DNA of 38,362 bases from contig CAJWNO010000006.1 of assembly GCA_913044115.1 (NCBI GenBank), forward strand, positions 1-38,362. The letters are read 5' to 3'. Under the pieces are notes generated by a model. It saw nothing but the letters and a program-made list of their open reading frames with translations, searched no databases and was not told the origin of the DNA. Below are positions 1-7,162 of this stretch, one piece after another. How positions within the stretch are numbered: position 1 is the stretch's first letter; each line of letters starts with the position of its first letter. The DNA is from an uncultured Gammaproteobacteria bacterium. Lineage in GTDB: Bacteria > Pseudomonadota > Gammaproteobacteria > Magnimaribacterales > TMED112. Made by a program: the position numbers and the translations under genes.

Positions 1-398
1 ATATGACCATTGCTAATATAGCTATCGTAGATCAAGCTCGAGGAGGAACAGGTTGCGCAATAGTCCATTCTGACAGTGCAAGTGGTATTCAAAGATTAAA
101 TCAAGAAGCTGCAAAAGCTCTTGCCGCAGGCAGAGAAGCAGGTTTTGATATTTCAGAAGAGAGAGCAATGACATGGATTACAAAGAATCCTGCGAAATCT
201 CTAGGAATTCTTGAACAAACTGGAACATTAGAGCAGGGCAAAGATGCTGACATTGTAGTTTGGAGTGGAAATCCATTTAGTGTTTACACAAAAGCTGAAA
301 AAGTTTATATCGATGGAGCATTAGCATTTGATAAGGCTACAAATTTTATGCCTCATACTGATTTTGATCTTGGTATAAAGGAATGGGAGGATAAATAA
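1..398 (+). CDS. Secreted-type amidohydrolase (imidazolonepropionase-like), C-terminal part only
   Basis: The gene enters from the left edge, so only about 131 C-terminal residues are visible; the first ATG at base 3 is internal, not a start. It contains the last part of an amidohydrolase TIM barrel: the IVHSDSASGIQRLNQEA stretch carries the Asp that normally binds or activates the metal-bound water. The typical end follows, with NPAKSLGI, then GTLEQGKDADIVVW, the small beta domain that closes this superfamily. The substrate cannot be read from this fragment. It is followed with a one-base TAATG overlap by a second, degenerate amidohydrolase whose Shine-Dalgarno GGGAGG lies inside this gene, so the two are translated as a coupled pair. 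Family is clear; specificity is unknown. Confidence 0.85.
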   Translation, partial: MTIANIAIVDQARGGTGCAIVHSDSASGIQRLNQEAAKALAAGREAGFDISEERAMTWITKNPAKSLGILEQTGTLEQGKDADIVVWSGNPFSVYTKAEKVYIDGALAFDKATNFMPHTDFDLGIKEWEDK

Positions 399-1657
399 TG
401 AAAATTTTACGATTATTATTGCTCCTGCCTTTTTTGTCTCTAACTCATGGAGATGACCTCTATCTACTTAAAGGGGCAAAAGTATTTATTGCTGATCAAG
501 GATTTGTTGCTAAGGATATTTTGGTTGACGACGGAAGAATTGTTTTAGTTGAAGACTTTATTGACAATATTGAAACTGGAGATGTTATTGATCTGCAAGG
601 TAAATTTATTACCCCAGGTCTCTTAGTATTTTCAAGCTTAGGGCTTCTCGAGATTGGAGCATTACCAGAGACCAATGATGCTGGATCAGATATTTATAAT
701 GCTGGATTTGATCCAAGCAGAGCGTATAACCCTTTTTCTCAGGCAGTAAGGTTGAATAGGTCCAAGGGAGTAACTTCTACAGTTAATATTCCAGGAGCTT
801 CAGGCTATTTCTCTGGCATGCTTACATACACAAAAATTAATGGTGGAATGAAACAGAAAAAGCAAGGACCCCTAGGCTTAGTTACAAGATATGGCCAATC
901 TTATAATGATTCGAGGGCAGCCAACTTGATGTTCATGGAAGATCTGTTCAGTTATGTGCGAACAAATCATGATGATAATTATGCAGATATGACACAATTC
1001 ATGCTTGGAACTAGTAACGAATATAAATTCACCAGCAGAGACTTTAAGGCAATAAAAAAAGTTTTAGATAATGAAATTCCGTTGGTAGTTCAAGTAAATA
1101 AAGCTACTGATATTTTAAATGTACTAAAGTTTGCTGAATCTCAAGAGATTGACCTTGTACTATGGGGAGCAAATGAAGGGCATATGGTAGCAAGTGAAAT
1201 TGCTAAAGCTGACGTCCCTGTAGTTATGGACCCACTTAATAATATTCCAAATTCATTTGATTCTCTTAATGCTACTTATGAAAATGTGACAAGGCTAAAC
1301 GAGGCAGGAGTAGAAATGGCTTTCTATTATGAGCAAGGGGCTGGTGCTCATAATGCTTATTTGGCAACCCAGTCAGCAGGCAACTCTGTAGCTATGGGGC
1401 TTGATTACAGTGAAGCATTAAAATCAATAACATCTAATCCAGCTGATATTTTTGGCTTAGTTAATGTGGGCTATATTTCACAAGGTTATGATGCTGATTT
1501 AGTGGTTTGGGATAATGATCCGCTAGAGCTAATGTCGTCAGTGGAAATGGTAATGATCGATGGTATAAAACAAGATTTATCTAATAGGTATAAAGAATTA
1601 ACTGATAGATACACCAAAGAATTAGAAAAGCCTAATTCTTACAGATCAAGAAAGTAA
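398..1657 (+). CDS. Secreted amidohydrolase-like protein lacking metal-binding histidines (probable pseudoenzyme)
   Basis: A 419-residue protein with a signal peptide (residues 1-18, ending near THGDD). It has the amidohydrolase frame: an N-terminal beta domain, a barrel, and a closing GYDADLVVWDNDP segment. Where active relatives read TPGxIDxHxH, this one reads TPGLLVFSSLG, so both histidines of the HxH metal motif are gone. The next ligand region reads VVQVNKA rather than the usual VHVN. One barrel His is kept (GANEGH). It starts at an ATG overlapping the stop of the upstream amidohydrolase, behind a good GGGAGG ribosome site. The pairing suggests it partners the catalytic upstream protein in the periplasm. 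This is inference; it could also be a repurposed binding protein. It overlaps yqeY on the other strand by 12 bases. Confidence 0.85.
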   Translation: MKILRLLLLLPFLSLTHGDDLYLLKGAKVFIADQGFVAKDILVDDGRIVLVEDFIDNIETGDVIDLQGKFITPGLLVFSSLGLLEIGALPETNDAGSDIYNAGFDPSRAYNPFSQAVRLNRSKGVTSTVNIPGASGYFSGMLTYTKINGGMKQKKQGPLGLVTRYGQSYNDSRAANLMFMEDLFSYVRTNHDDNYADMTQFMLGTSNEYKFTSRDFKAIKKVLDNEIPLVVQVNKATDILNVLKFAESQEIDLVLWGANEGHMVASEIAKADVPVVMDPLNNIPNSFDSLNATYENVTRLNEAGVEMAFYYEQGAGAHNAYLATQSAGNSVAMGLDYSEALKSITSNPADIFGLVNVGYISQGYDADLVVWDNDPLELMSSVEMVMIDGIKQDLSNRYKELTDRYTKELEKPNSYRSRK

Positions 1658-2089
1658 GTTTTTGACTATTGAGCTAGCTTCAGACATTTCAGCATTGGGA
1701 TGTCTGGATCTTAGTTCCTTCATAACATTTCCCATGTCCTGCATTCCACTAAAATTATGCTCAGAAATAATGGCCTGAAGAGCATCTTTAAGAGCATCTC
1801 CATTTAATGCCTGAGGTAGATATTTATCTAATAAATCTAGCTCATTCTGTTCAATTTCTTCTAAGTCAGGTCTGCCACCATCTCTATATTGTTGAATTGA
1901 ATCCTTTCTTTGCTTGGCCATTCTCTTAAGAATAGCAATGATGTCATCGTCAGTAGGTTCCTGTCTTTTATCTACTTCAAACCTTTTGATTTCTGAAGTC
2001 ACCAAACGCAATGTATCTCTTACAAAAACATCTTTATCCAGCATGGCCTGCTTTAGTTCAGAATTTATTTGATCTCTTAATGAAGACAA
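1646..2089 (-). CDS. yqeY: GatB/YqeY domain protein
   Basis: A 147-residue protein of the YqeY family, the tRNA-binding tail domain shared with GatB of the amidotransferase that makes Gln-tRNA. The exact role of the free-standing protein is not established. Family features are the helical N-terminus (LRDQINSELKQAML), the charged RLVTSEIKRFEVDKR segment and a C-terminal MGNVMKELRSRHPNAEMS region. It starts one base after the rpsU stop and is clearly co-transcribed with it. In many gammaproteobacteria rpsU-yqeY continues into dnaG and rpoD; here the operon ends and overlaps a convergent amidohydrolase by 12 bases. Confidence 0.93.
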   Translation of the reverse strand: MSSLRDQINSELKQAMLDKDVFVRDTLRLVTSEIKRFEVDKRQEPTDDDIIAILKRMAKQRKDSIQQYRDGGRPDLEEIEQNELDLLDKYLPQALNGDALKDALQAIISEHNFSGMQDMGNVMKELRSRHPNAEMSEASSIVKNLLS

Positions 2090-2090
2090 C

Positions 2091-2300
2091 TTATTTAAGT
2101 TTTGAGAAAGAGTCTTTCATAACCCTTTTATAGTTTCTTTTTACTGCAGCTGCAGCTTTTCTTTTTCTCTCTTCAGTTGGTTTTTCGAAGAACTCTCTTT
2201 TACGAACTTCAGTGACGATGCCTGCTCTTTCACACGCTCGTCTAAATTTTCTTAAACCTACATCAAAGGATTCAGTTTCTTTAATTTTTATACTTGGCAT
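2091..2300 (-). CDS. rpsU: 30S ribosomal protein bS21
   Basis: A 69-residue, highly basic protein matching bS21 over its full length: [26 protein letters not shown] at the start and a Lys/Arg-rich helical tail ([15 protein letters not shown]). bS21 binds the platform of the small subunit near the anti-Shine-Dalgarno end of 16S rRNA and helps initiation. It is the first gene of the rpsU-yqeY unit and is divergent from tsaD, with only 42 bases between the two start codons, the usual gammaproteobacterial arrangement. No Shine-Dalgarno sequence precedes its ATG. Confidence 0.96.
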   Translation of the reverse strand: MPSIKIKETESFDVGLRKFRRACERAGIVTEVRKREFFEKPTEERKRKAAAAVKRNYKRVMKDSFSKLK

Positions 2301-2312
2301 AATGTAGTGTGT

Positions 2313-2340
2313 ATTTTAAGGATAAATATAAAAGAATCAA
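2313..2340 (-). promoter_or_regulatory. Candidate rpsU promoter
   Basis: On the minus strand, TTGATT (2340-2335) and TAAAAT (2318-2313) are separated by 16 bases. The -10 hexamer ends 12 bases before the rpsU ATG, so the mRNA leader would be only about five bases. The site also overlaps the tsaD leader. Found by eye in very AT-rich DNA, so moderate to low certainty. Confidence 0.35.
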
Positions 2341-2342
2341 CA

Positions 2343-3347
2343 ATGTTAGTTTTAGGAATTGAAAGTTCATGCGATGAAACTGGCTTAGCCCTTTATTCAG
2401 AGGAGCATGGGCTAATAGCGCACCTAGTGAATTCCCAGATAGAATTGTTCACAGAATACGGTGGCGTTATTCCAGAGATAGCAGCAAGAGATCATAGTGC
2501 TAAAATTATTGGAATCTTAAGCCAGTTATTAGAGCAAACAAAATACAAGTTAGAGGATATTAATCTTATAGCATATACAGCTGGACCAGGGCTTATTGGA
2601 TCATTAATGGTAGGAGAAACTGTTGCTAAAACAATATCAAATGTTTTAGATATTGAATTACTCCCGATTAATCATTTAGAGGGTCATATCCTTGCACCGG
2701 GGCTAGAAGAAGATGGTTTAGAGCCGCCTTATCTTTGTTTGTTGGTTTCAGGCGGACATACTCAAATTATTAGGTGTGACGATTACGGTAAATATGAAAT
2801 TATCGGTGAAACAATAGATGATGCGTGTGGTGAAGCATTTGATAAGGTAGGAAAGCTTCTTAATTTAGAGTATCCAGGCGGACCAAAGGTATCAAAGCTT
2901 GCAGAAAAAGGAAATAGCAATCGCTTTCAGTTTCCTCGGGCATTAATGAAAGATAAAAACTTAAACTTTAGTTTTAGTGGACTTAAAACCTCAGTTCTTT
3001 ATGCATTAGAAGATCTATCCGAAGATGATTATTCAGATGTAGCAGCCTCATTTCAGGAAGCAGTTATTGATGTGTTAACAAAAAAACTTACTTGGGCAGT
3101 TGAAGTTACAAATTTTAAAAAACTTGTTTGCTCAGGGGGTGTAGCTTCTAATAAACTGTTAAGAGAAAGATTAAAGCAAATGGCGCAAGATAATAATTTG
3201 GAAATAAGCTATCCAAGAATGGAGTTTTGTACCGATAATGCAGCTATGATTGCTTACGCCGGATATATGAGGAAGAAACTAGCATTACAGGCTTATTCAA
3301 CAAACTTTGCTAGACCACGCTGGCCTTTAGGAGAGCTATATGATTAA
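2343..3347 (+). CDS. tsaD: tRNA N6-threonylcarbamoyladenosine transferase TsaD
   Basis: Transfers the threonylcarbamoyl group to A37 of ANN-reading tRNAs, as the catalytic subunit working with TsaB and TsaE. The 334-residue protein begins at the ATG for MLVLGIESSCDETG, the canonical start; a GTG 12 codons upstream (2307) is open but adds non-family residues. H111 and H115 in NHLEGH are the metal ligands; the ASKHA nucleotide-binding motifs LVSGGHTQ and CSGGVASN are present. tsaE is also in this window at 13089-13562. No Shine-Dalgarno is close to the ATG (AAGGA lies about 20 bases away). It overlaps folB by eight bases. In many relatives plsY sits between tsaD and folB; it is not here. Confidence 0.97.
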   Translation: MLVLGIESSCDETGLALYSEEHGLIAHLVNSQIELFTEYGGVIPEIAARDHSAKIIGILSQLLEQTKYKLEDINLIAYTAGPGLIGSLMVGETVAKTISNVLDIELLPINHLEGHILAPGLEEDGLEPPYLCLLVSGGHTQIIRCDDYGKYEIIGETIDDACGEAFDKVGKLLNLEYPGGPKVSKLAEKGNSNRFQFPRALMKDKNLNFSFSGLKTSVLYALEDLSEDDYSDVAASFQEAVIDVLTKKLTWAVEVTNFKKLVCSGGVASNKLLRERLKQMAQDNNLEISYPRMEFCTDNAAMIAYAGYMRKKLALQAYSTNFARPRWPLGELYD

Positions 3348-3711
3348 AAGAGACAAAATATATGTTGAAGACCTTAGGGTTAAAGGCACAATTGGAATCT
3401 TTGATTGGGAAAAAAAGATAAAACAGGAGATAAGTCTGTCTTATGAAATTGACCACGATAACTTATCTGCTTCCAAGGAAGATAAGATTGAAGCAACAAC
3501 TGATTACAAAACCATTACAAAAAAAATTATTGCATTTATTGAAGAAAACAAATTTGAGCTTGTTGAAACATTTGCTGAAAAGATTGCTGAAATGGTAATC
3601 AAAGATTTTGACGTAAATTGGATAAAGCTTAGGGTTTCAAAACCAGGAGCTTTAAGATTCTCTAAAGATGTTGGAGTTGTTATAGAGCGCTCTTCAGAAG
3701 ATTATGAATAG
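3340..3711 (+). CDS. folB: Dihydroneopterin aldolase
   Basis: A 123-residue FolB that cleaves 7,8-dihydroneopterin to 6-hydroxymethyl-dihydropterin and glycolaldehyde in folate synthesis. The family pattern is clear: IYVEDLRVKGTIGIFDWEKK near the start, TTDYKTITKKI in the middle, and SKPGALRFSKDVGVVIER, which carries the catalytic Lys, near the end. Start chosen at ATG 3340, behind AGGAG, in an eight-base overlap with tsaD. It overlaps folK by eight bases, and the product of FolB is the substrate of FolK. Confidence 0.94.
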   Translation: MIKRDKIYVEDLRVKGTIGIFDWEKKIKQEISLSYEIDHDNLSASKEDKIEATTDYKTITKKIIAFIEENKFELVETFAEKIAEMVIKDFDVNWIKLRVSKPGALRFSKDVGVVIERSSEDYE

Positions 3712-4105
3712 ATTCTATGTTCTTATTGGTTCAAATATAGATCCCAATGATAATGTAAAAAAAGGACTCAATTACCTCAACCAATCAGATTCAATTGATG
3801 TAGAGGCAGTGAGCAGTGAGTTTATTTCAAAACCAGTGGGCATGGAGGGTTCTGATTTTATTAATATAGCTTTGCGTTGCAGCACAAATCTTGAATTCGT
3901 AGAAACAAATATCCTTCTCAAAGAAATTGAAGCAATGTGTGGAAGAGAAAGAGATCCTAAAAATAAATTTACGCCACGTACCTTAGATTTGGATATTATT
4001 TGCTGGAATAATTTTGAGGGAATAATTGAAGGATATAAGTTGCCTGATCCAGATATTGAAAAATACGACTACATCAAAGTCCCACTTGCCGAAGTAAAAC
4101 TTTAA
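3704..4105 (+). CDS. folK: 2-amino-4-hydroxy-6-hydroxymethyldihydropteridine pyrophosphokinase
   Basis: FolK transfers pyrophosphate from ATP to 6-hydroxymethyl-dihydropterin, the step after FolB. This 133-residue protein has the IGSNIDPNDNVKKGL start, the ERDPKNKFTPRTLDLDII signature with the two metal-binding aspartates, and a C-terminal PDPDIEKYDYIKVPL in place of the usual PHPxxxxRxFVLxPL. It is a little shorter than the usual 155-160 residues. In many gammaproteobacteria folK follows pcnB; here it has moved next to folB, and pcnB lies 10 kb away. The stop overlaps the convergent lipoprotein gene by four bases (TTAA). Confidence 0.93.
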   Translation: MNRFYVLIGSNIDPNDNVKKGLNYLNQSDSIDVEAVSSEFISKPVGMEGSDFINIALRCSTNLEFVETNILLKEIEAMCGRERDPKNKFTPRTLDLDIICWNNFEGIIEGYKLPDPDIEKYDYIKVPLAEVKL

Positions 4106-5124
4106 TCTAAAGTTGCTCTTATTCTTTGTTGTTCAGTGAAAATAAATCTTTGGCTTAGAGGATCCCAGAATACAAAAGCTTCTTGTTGAGCAATTTTACT
4201 TGCTTCTAGTGCTACATCTTTATTCATAACCCTAAGAGGCTGTTTTCTTTCTTTGAGATATTTTAGATATTCTATAAAAGAAACTTTTTCATAATCACTC
4301 ATAGTGTAGTAATAATCTGACTCTAGAGTGATATATGGATCAACATCATTAATGATAGTTTGGTATTCAGCTACAGCTAAATCTCCATAGATTTCAAAAA
4401 ATTGCAAAGCTTCTTGTTCATCTACTGAGTCAATATTTGCTCCATTTGACAATACTAGTGAAGCATAAATATCGAAGGAATAGCCCTTTTCTGTTAAGCA
4501 TTTAATAACTGAAGATTTAAGAACAAAAGCTTTGATACTACTGTCAGCTGAAACATTATCACTAATGGAAGCTCTTTCACTTTCAGCTGCTATTGCACTA
4601 AGCAAAACTATGGGCCCTATTGTTGCTGCCAAAGAGCTTGCAACACCGGTGGCAGCTGCGGTTCCTAAGCCAGCGATTGCACCGCCAGATGCACCAAGTG
4701 ATCCTGCAATTGGTCCTAATAAAGCAATGGCGAGAATACCGGCTGCTAAAGCTCCAGCTCCAACAGCAGCAGCTCCACTTGCAACTACTTCTCCAGCACC
4801 ACCGTTTTCTATTTCTTTTTGAGTTATATATTCTTGAACAAATTGATTATGATTCACGTCGTAAGTTAAACCAAAATCTACACACTCTTTAATATCCGTA
4901 CCAACACCATACTTTTCATTTGAGAAAACAATACCTTCAAAGCTTGGTAGTAGCTCAATAATATAAGGAGTTGAGAGAAGTAATTGTCTCTGCTCCATTG
5001 GTGTAAGATTTTCTCTATAAGCTATATCTTCGGCTTCTGAAATTGAATTAGCAGGAGCTCTTTTAACTGGTGCAGGAGCACAGGCACTGAGAAAGAGTAT
5101 TAAAAAAAGACAAAAATATCTCAT
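4102..5124 (-). CDS. Lipoprotein with a glycine/alanine-rich hydrophobic segment, function unknown
   Basis: A 340-residue protein with a clear lipoprotein signal: hydrophobic stretch then LSAC, with Cys15 as the lipidation site. Residues about 108-180 are dominated by Gly, Ala, Ile and Leu with repeated small-xxx-small spacing, interrupted once by GPIA; this looks like two glycine-zipper membrane helices. The regions on both sides are polar and charged. I do not recognise a family or a catalytic motif. It stands alone on the minus strand, overlapping folK by four bases and starting 44 bases after the DUF1338 gene. No Shine-Dalgarno is visible. A role at the envelope is a fair inference; anything more would be guesswork. 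Confidence 0.8.
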   Translation of the reverse strand: MRYFCLFLILFLSACAPAPVKRAPANSISEAEDIAYRENLTPMEQRQLLLSTPYIIELLPSFEGIVFSNEKYGVGTDIKECVDFGLTYDVNHNQFVQEYITQKEIENGGAGEVVASGAAAVGAGALAAGILAIALLGPIAGSLGASGGAIAGLGTAAATGVASSLAATIGPIVLLSAIAAESERASISDNVSADSSIKAFVLKSSVIKCLTEKGYSFDIYASLVLSNGANIDSVDEQEALQFFEIYGDLAVAEYQTIINDVDPYITLESDYYYTMSDYEKVSFIEYLKYLKERKQPLRVMNKDVALEASKIAQQEAFVFWDPLSQRFIFTEQQRIRATLD

Positions 5125-5168
5125 ATATGATTAGGATAAAGCAACGAGGGTAAAGTTCATATAAAAAG

Positions 5169-5942
5169 CTACTTATTTGTGCTTTCGAAGATTTTATCAG
5201 CAGATTTAGCTACGAAACCTTGGTAAAGATTACCATTTGCTTCAGGATACCTTTTTGCAAATTCATAGTAGCAACTAGGTATTTCAGCAGCATAAGAGCC
5301 AAAGTTAACTTTTACTTTATCTGCCATAGTAGATGATTGTTCAAGCAGTTCCGCAATAGATCCTTTAATTTCACCTCCAGATGAATTTAGTAAATAACCT
5401 TCATTTTTTATCATATTATTGACATCAGATAGGTCATTAAAATTAGCTAGGTGATTAACTGATACTGTGAAGTGGTTAGGGCAAAACCCCCAAACATATA
5501 GCCAAGAGGCATACTCAGACTCTTTAGCTAGCAGTTCATACTTATCATAATCTATATCCCAAGTTCTACCACCAATCAATAAATCTTCTGGATTATCAGA
5601 AAAACTATCAGATATATCATTAATTATTATGCGAAGTTCATCTGTAAAGTCTTCGCAAATTAATTCTGATAGAAAAATTTTTGGGTGCGCAGGATCAATA
5701 TTTTCCAGATGAATAGCTTGAAGTCTTTTTTGCTCGAAGAAGTAGTCACCGCAAACTTTATATCCATATGAACTAAGAAAATCTGCTTGTTTATATATAT
5801 TGCACTTATCTAAGTTAAAAGTTCTAAACGCTATATGATCATTAATAACCCTTTCACCAAAAAGTTTTGATATTTTTTCTGCTGAAGGCGTATAAGATAT
5901 ATAGCTTTCCCAAAGTCGCTGTAAAAATTTTTCTACATTCAT
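5169..5942 (-). CDS. DUF1338 (HglS/YdcJ-like) non-heme metal dioxygenase-type protein, short form
   Basis: A 257-residue protein of the DUF1338 family, related to HglS, the Fe(II) 2-oxoadipate dioxygenase/decarboxylase of lysine breakdown that forms 2-hydroxyglutarate. The apparent metal ligands are present: His in INDHIAFRTF near residue 36, His in FCPNHFTVSVNH, and Glu in CYYEFAKRYP near the C-terminus. HglS itself is about 460 residues, so this is the short subtype whose substrate is not established. I chose the ATG at 5942, which makes a classic four-base ATGA overlap with the upstream phosphotransferase; an in-frame start eight codons earlier (5966) lies inside that gene. Third gene of a TIGR02449-phosphotransferase-DUF1338 operon. 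Confidence 0.87.
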   Translation of the reverse strand: MNVEKFLQRLWESYISYTPSAEKISKLFGERVINDHIAFRTFNLDKCNIYKQADFLSSYGYKVCGDYFFEQKRLQAIHLENIDPAHPKIFLSELICEDFTDELRIIINDISDSFSDNPEDLLIGGRTWDIDYDKYELLAKESEYASWLYVWGFCPNHFTVSVNHLANFNDLSDVNNMIKNEGYLLNSSGGEIKGSIAELLEQSSTMADKVKVNFGSYAAEIPSCYYEFAKRYPEANGNLYQGFVAKSADKIFESTNK

Positions 5943-6973
5943 GATATTTTTTTTGCTTTCTCCCATCCTAAGTTTGCATAAATTTTTGCTCTTTTACCCA
6001 TTTCAACTGCAAAATCGCTTGCTGCTGTGCCATCTCTAACTCTCCCAAGAATTCCCTGGCATATTCCCGCAGCTTTAAAAAGTGAAAATATTATATAAAA
6101 GTCCCATTCACTTTCTAATTCCATTTTTGTACGTGAAAGGTATAGGTCAACATATTCCTTCTCCGAATGAATTCCTAGTGATTTAGCCATATCGTCTGAT
6201 ATTTCTCCCACATGCCACAACATACAGTGATAGCCAAAGTCTGCTAATGGATCTCCTATTGTTGATAACTCCCAATCTAGCATTGCTTGTATCTCATCAT
6301 TTTCATGAAATACAACATTATCTAGCCTGTAATCACCATGCACTATTGAAGTATATTTTTGTTCAGGAGTATATTTAGGTAGCCATTCAATCAAACTATG
6401 CATAGATTCTAAAGTCTCAGTTTCAGAGTCAAAATATTGTTTAGTCCATCTGGAGACTTGTCTTTCAATATAATTACCTGGTTTACCATAATCCTCTAAA
6501 CCAATACTTTTGTAGTCTTGTGTATGTAATCGAGATATACCTAAATTCATTTGATCAAATAACATCTTCCTTCGGCTTATATCAACTTCTGAAGCGACAG
6601 GATCCCAATAAATTTTGCCATTACAGTATTCCATTAAGTAAAAAGGAGTACCAATAACATTTTCATCTTCGCATAATATTATTGTTTTTGGTGTTGGAAC
6701 GTTTGTTTTATTTAGGCCTGTTAGTACTTTAAACTCTCTATCAACTGCATGAGCTGACTTTAATAACTTTCCTGGTGGCTTTCTTCTTAGAACATATTTA
6801 TTTTCAACTGTAGTTAATAGATAAGTTGGGTTAGATTGCCCGCCTTTAAATTGCTTATAATCTTGGATTTTAGGCATACCTATGTCTTGATCATCCAAGT
6901 AAGCATTTAATGCTTCCAAGTCAAAAGTTAAATTTTCAGAAACATCTTTAGTGCCTGAGAATTGATCATTCAT
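5939..6973 (-). CDS. APH/ACAD10-11-like phosphotransferase family protein
   Basis: A 344-residue small-molecule kinase of the aminoglycoside-phosphotransferase fold. It shows the Gly-rich loop region GGQSNPTYLL (about 44-53), the ATP-site Lys/Arg stretch VLRRKPPG, the catalytic HGDYRLDN, and the metal-binding LDWELSTIGDPLADFG. These match proteins annotated as phosphotransferase family and the N-terminal half of ACAD10/ACAD11, which phosphorylate 4-hydroxyacyl-CoAs. No acyl-CoA dehydrogenase is nearby, so the acceptor is unknown. The gene overlaps the TIGR02449 gene upstream by eight bases (ATGAATGA) and DUF1338 downstream by four, so all three should be translated together. Confidence 0.88.
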   Translation of the reverse strand: MNDQFSGTKDVSENLTFDLEALNAYLDDQDIGMPKIQDYKQFKGGQSNPTYLLTTVENKYVLRRKPPGKLLKSAHAVDREFKVLTGLNKTNVPTPKTIILCEDENVIGTPFYLMEYCNGKIYWDPVASEVDISRRKMLFDQMNLGISRLHTQDYKSIGLEDYGKPGNYIERQVSRWTKQYFDSETETLESMHSLIEWLPKYTPEQKYTSIVHGDYRLDNVVFHENDEIQAMLDWELSTIGDPLADFGYHCMLWHVGEISDDMAKSLGIHSEKEYVDLYLSRTKMELESEWDFYIIFSLFKAAGICQGILGRVRDGTAASDFAVEMGKRAKIYANLGWEKAKKIS

Positions 6974-7151
6974 TATTCTTTTTTTCCGTTGTCTTGATAA
7001 GAAGTGATTGATTTTCTGACTGAAGAATTTCTATTTTTCGATGTAATTCCGTAATTTTGTTCCTCATTGACTTAGATTCAGTCTTTAATTTGAAATTTTG
7101 CTCGATAAGTTTATCCACTAAGGCCGATAATTTTTTAATTTTTTCGTGCAT
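6966..7151 (-). CDS. Small coiled-coil protein, TIGR02449-like
   Basis: A 61-residue protein that is almost entirely a predicted coiled coil: heptad-spaced Leu and Ile from LSALVDKLIEQNFKL to LHRKIEILQSENQSLL, then a short charged tail. Size, heptads and position beside pepP-ubiH fit the TIGR02449 family of gammaproteobacterial small proteins, usually found near zapA and ygfB-pepP; this resembles ZapB-like cell-division coiled coils, but the function is not proven. Its ATG lies only 11 bases from the divergent pepP ATG. It begins an operon with an apparently unrelated phosphotransferase. Confidence 0.8.
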   Translation of the reverse strand: MHEKIKKLSALVDKLIEQNFKLKTESKSMRNKITELHRKIEILQSENQSLLIKTTEKKNNE

Positions 7152-7162
7152 AATATCCGTCT

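Noticed and set aside
2307-2342. GTG upstream extension of tsaD by 12 codons
   Set aside because: The added residues do not fit the family, whose N-terminus is MLVLGIE, and the extension crowds the rpsU start region.
4532-4892. Two plus-strand frames rich in Ala/Pro or Gln/Leu
   Set aside because: They are opposite the Gly/Ala-rich segment of the lipoprotein gene; their low-complexity composition is a mirror of it.
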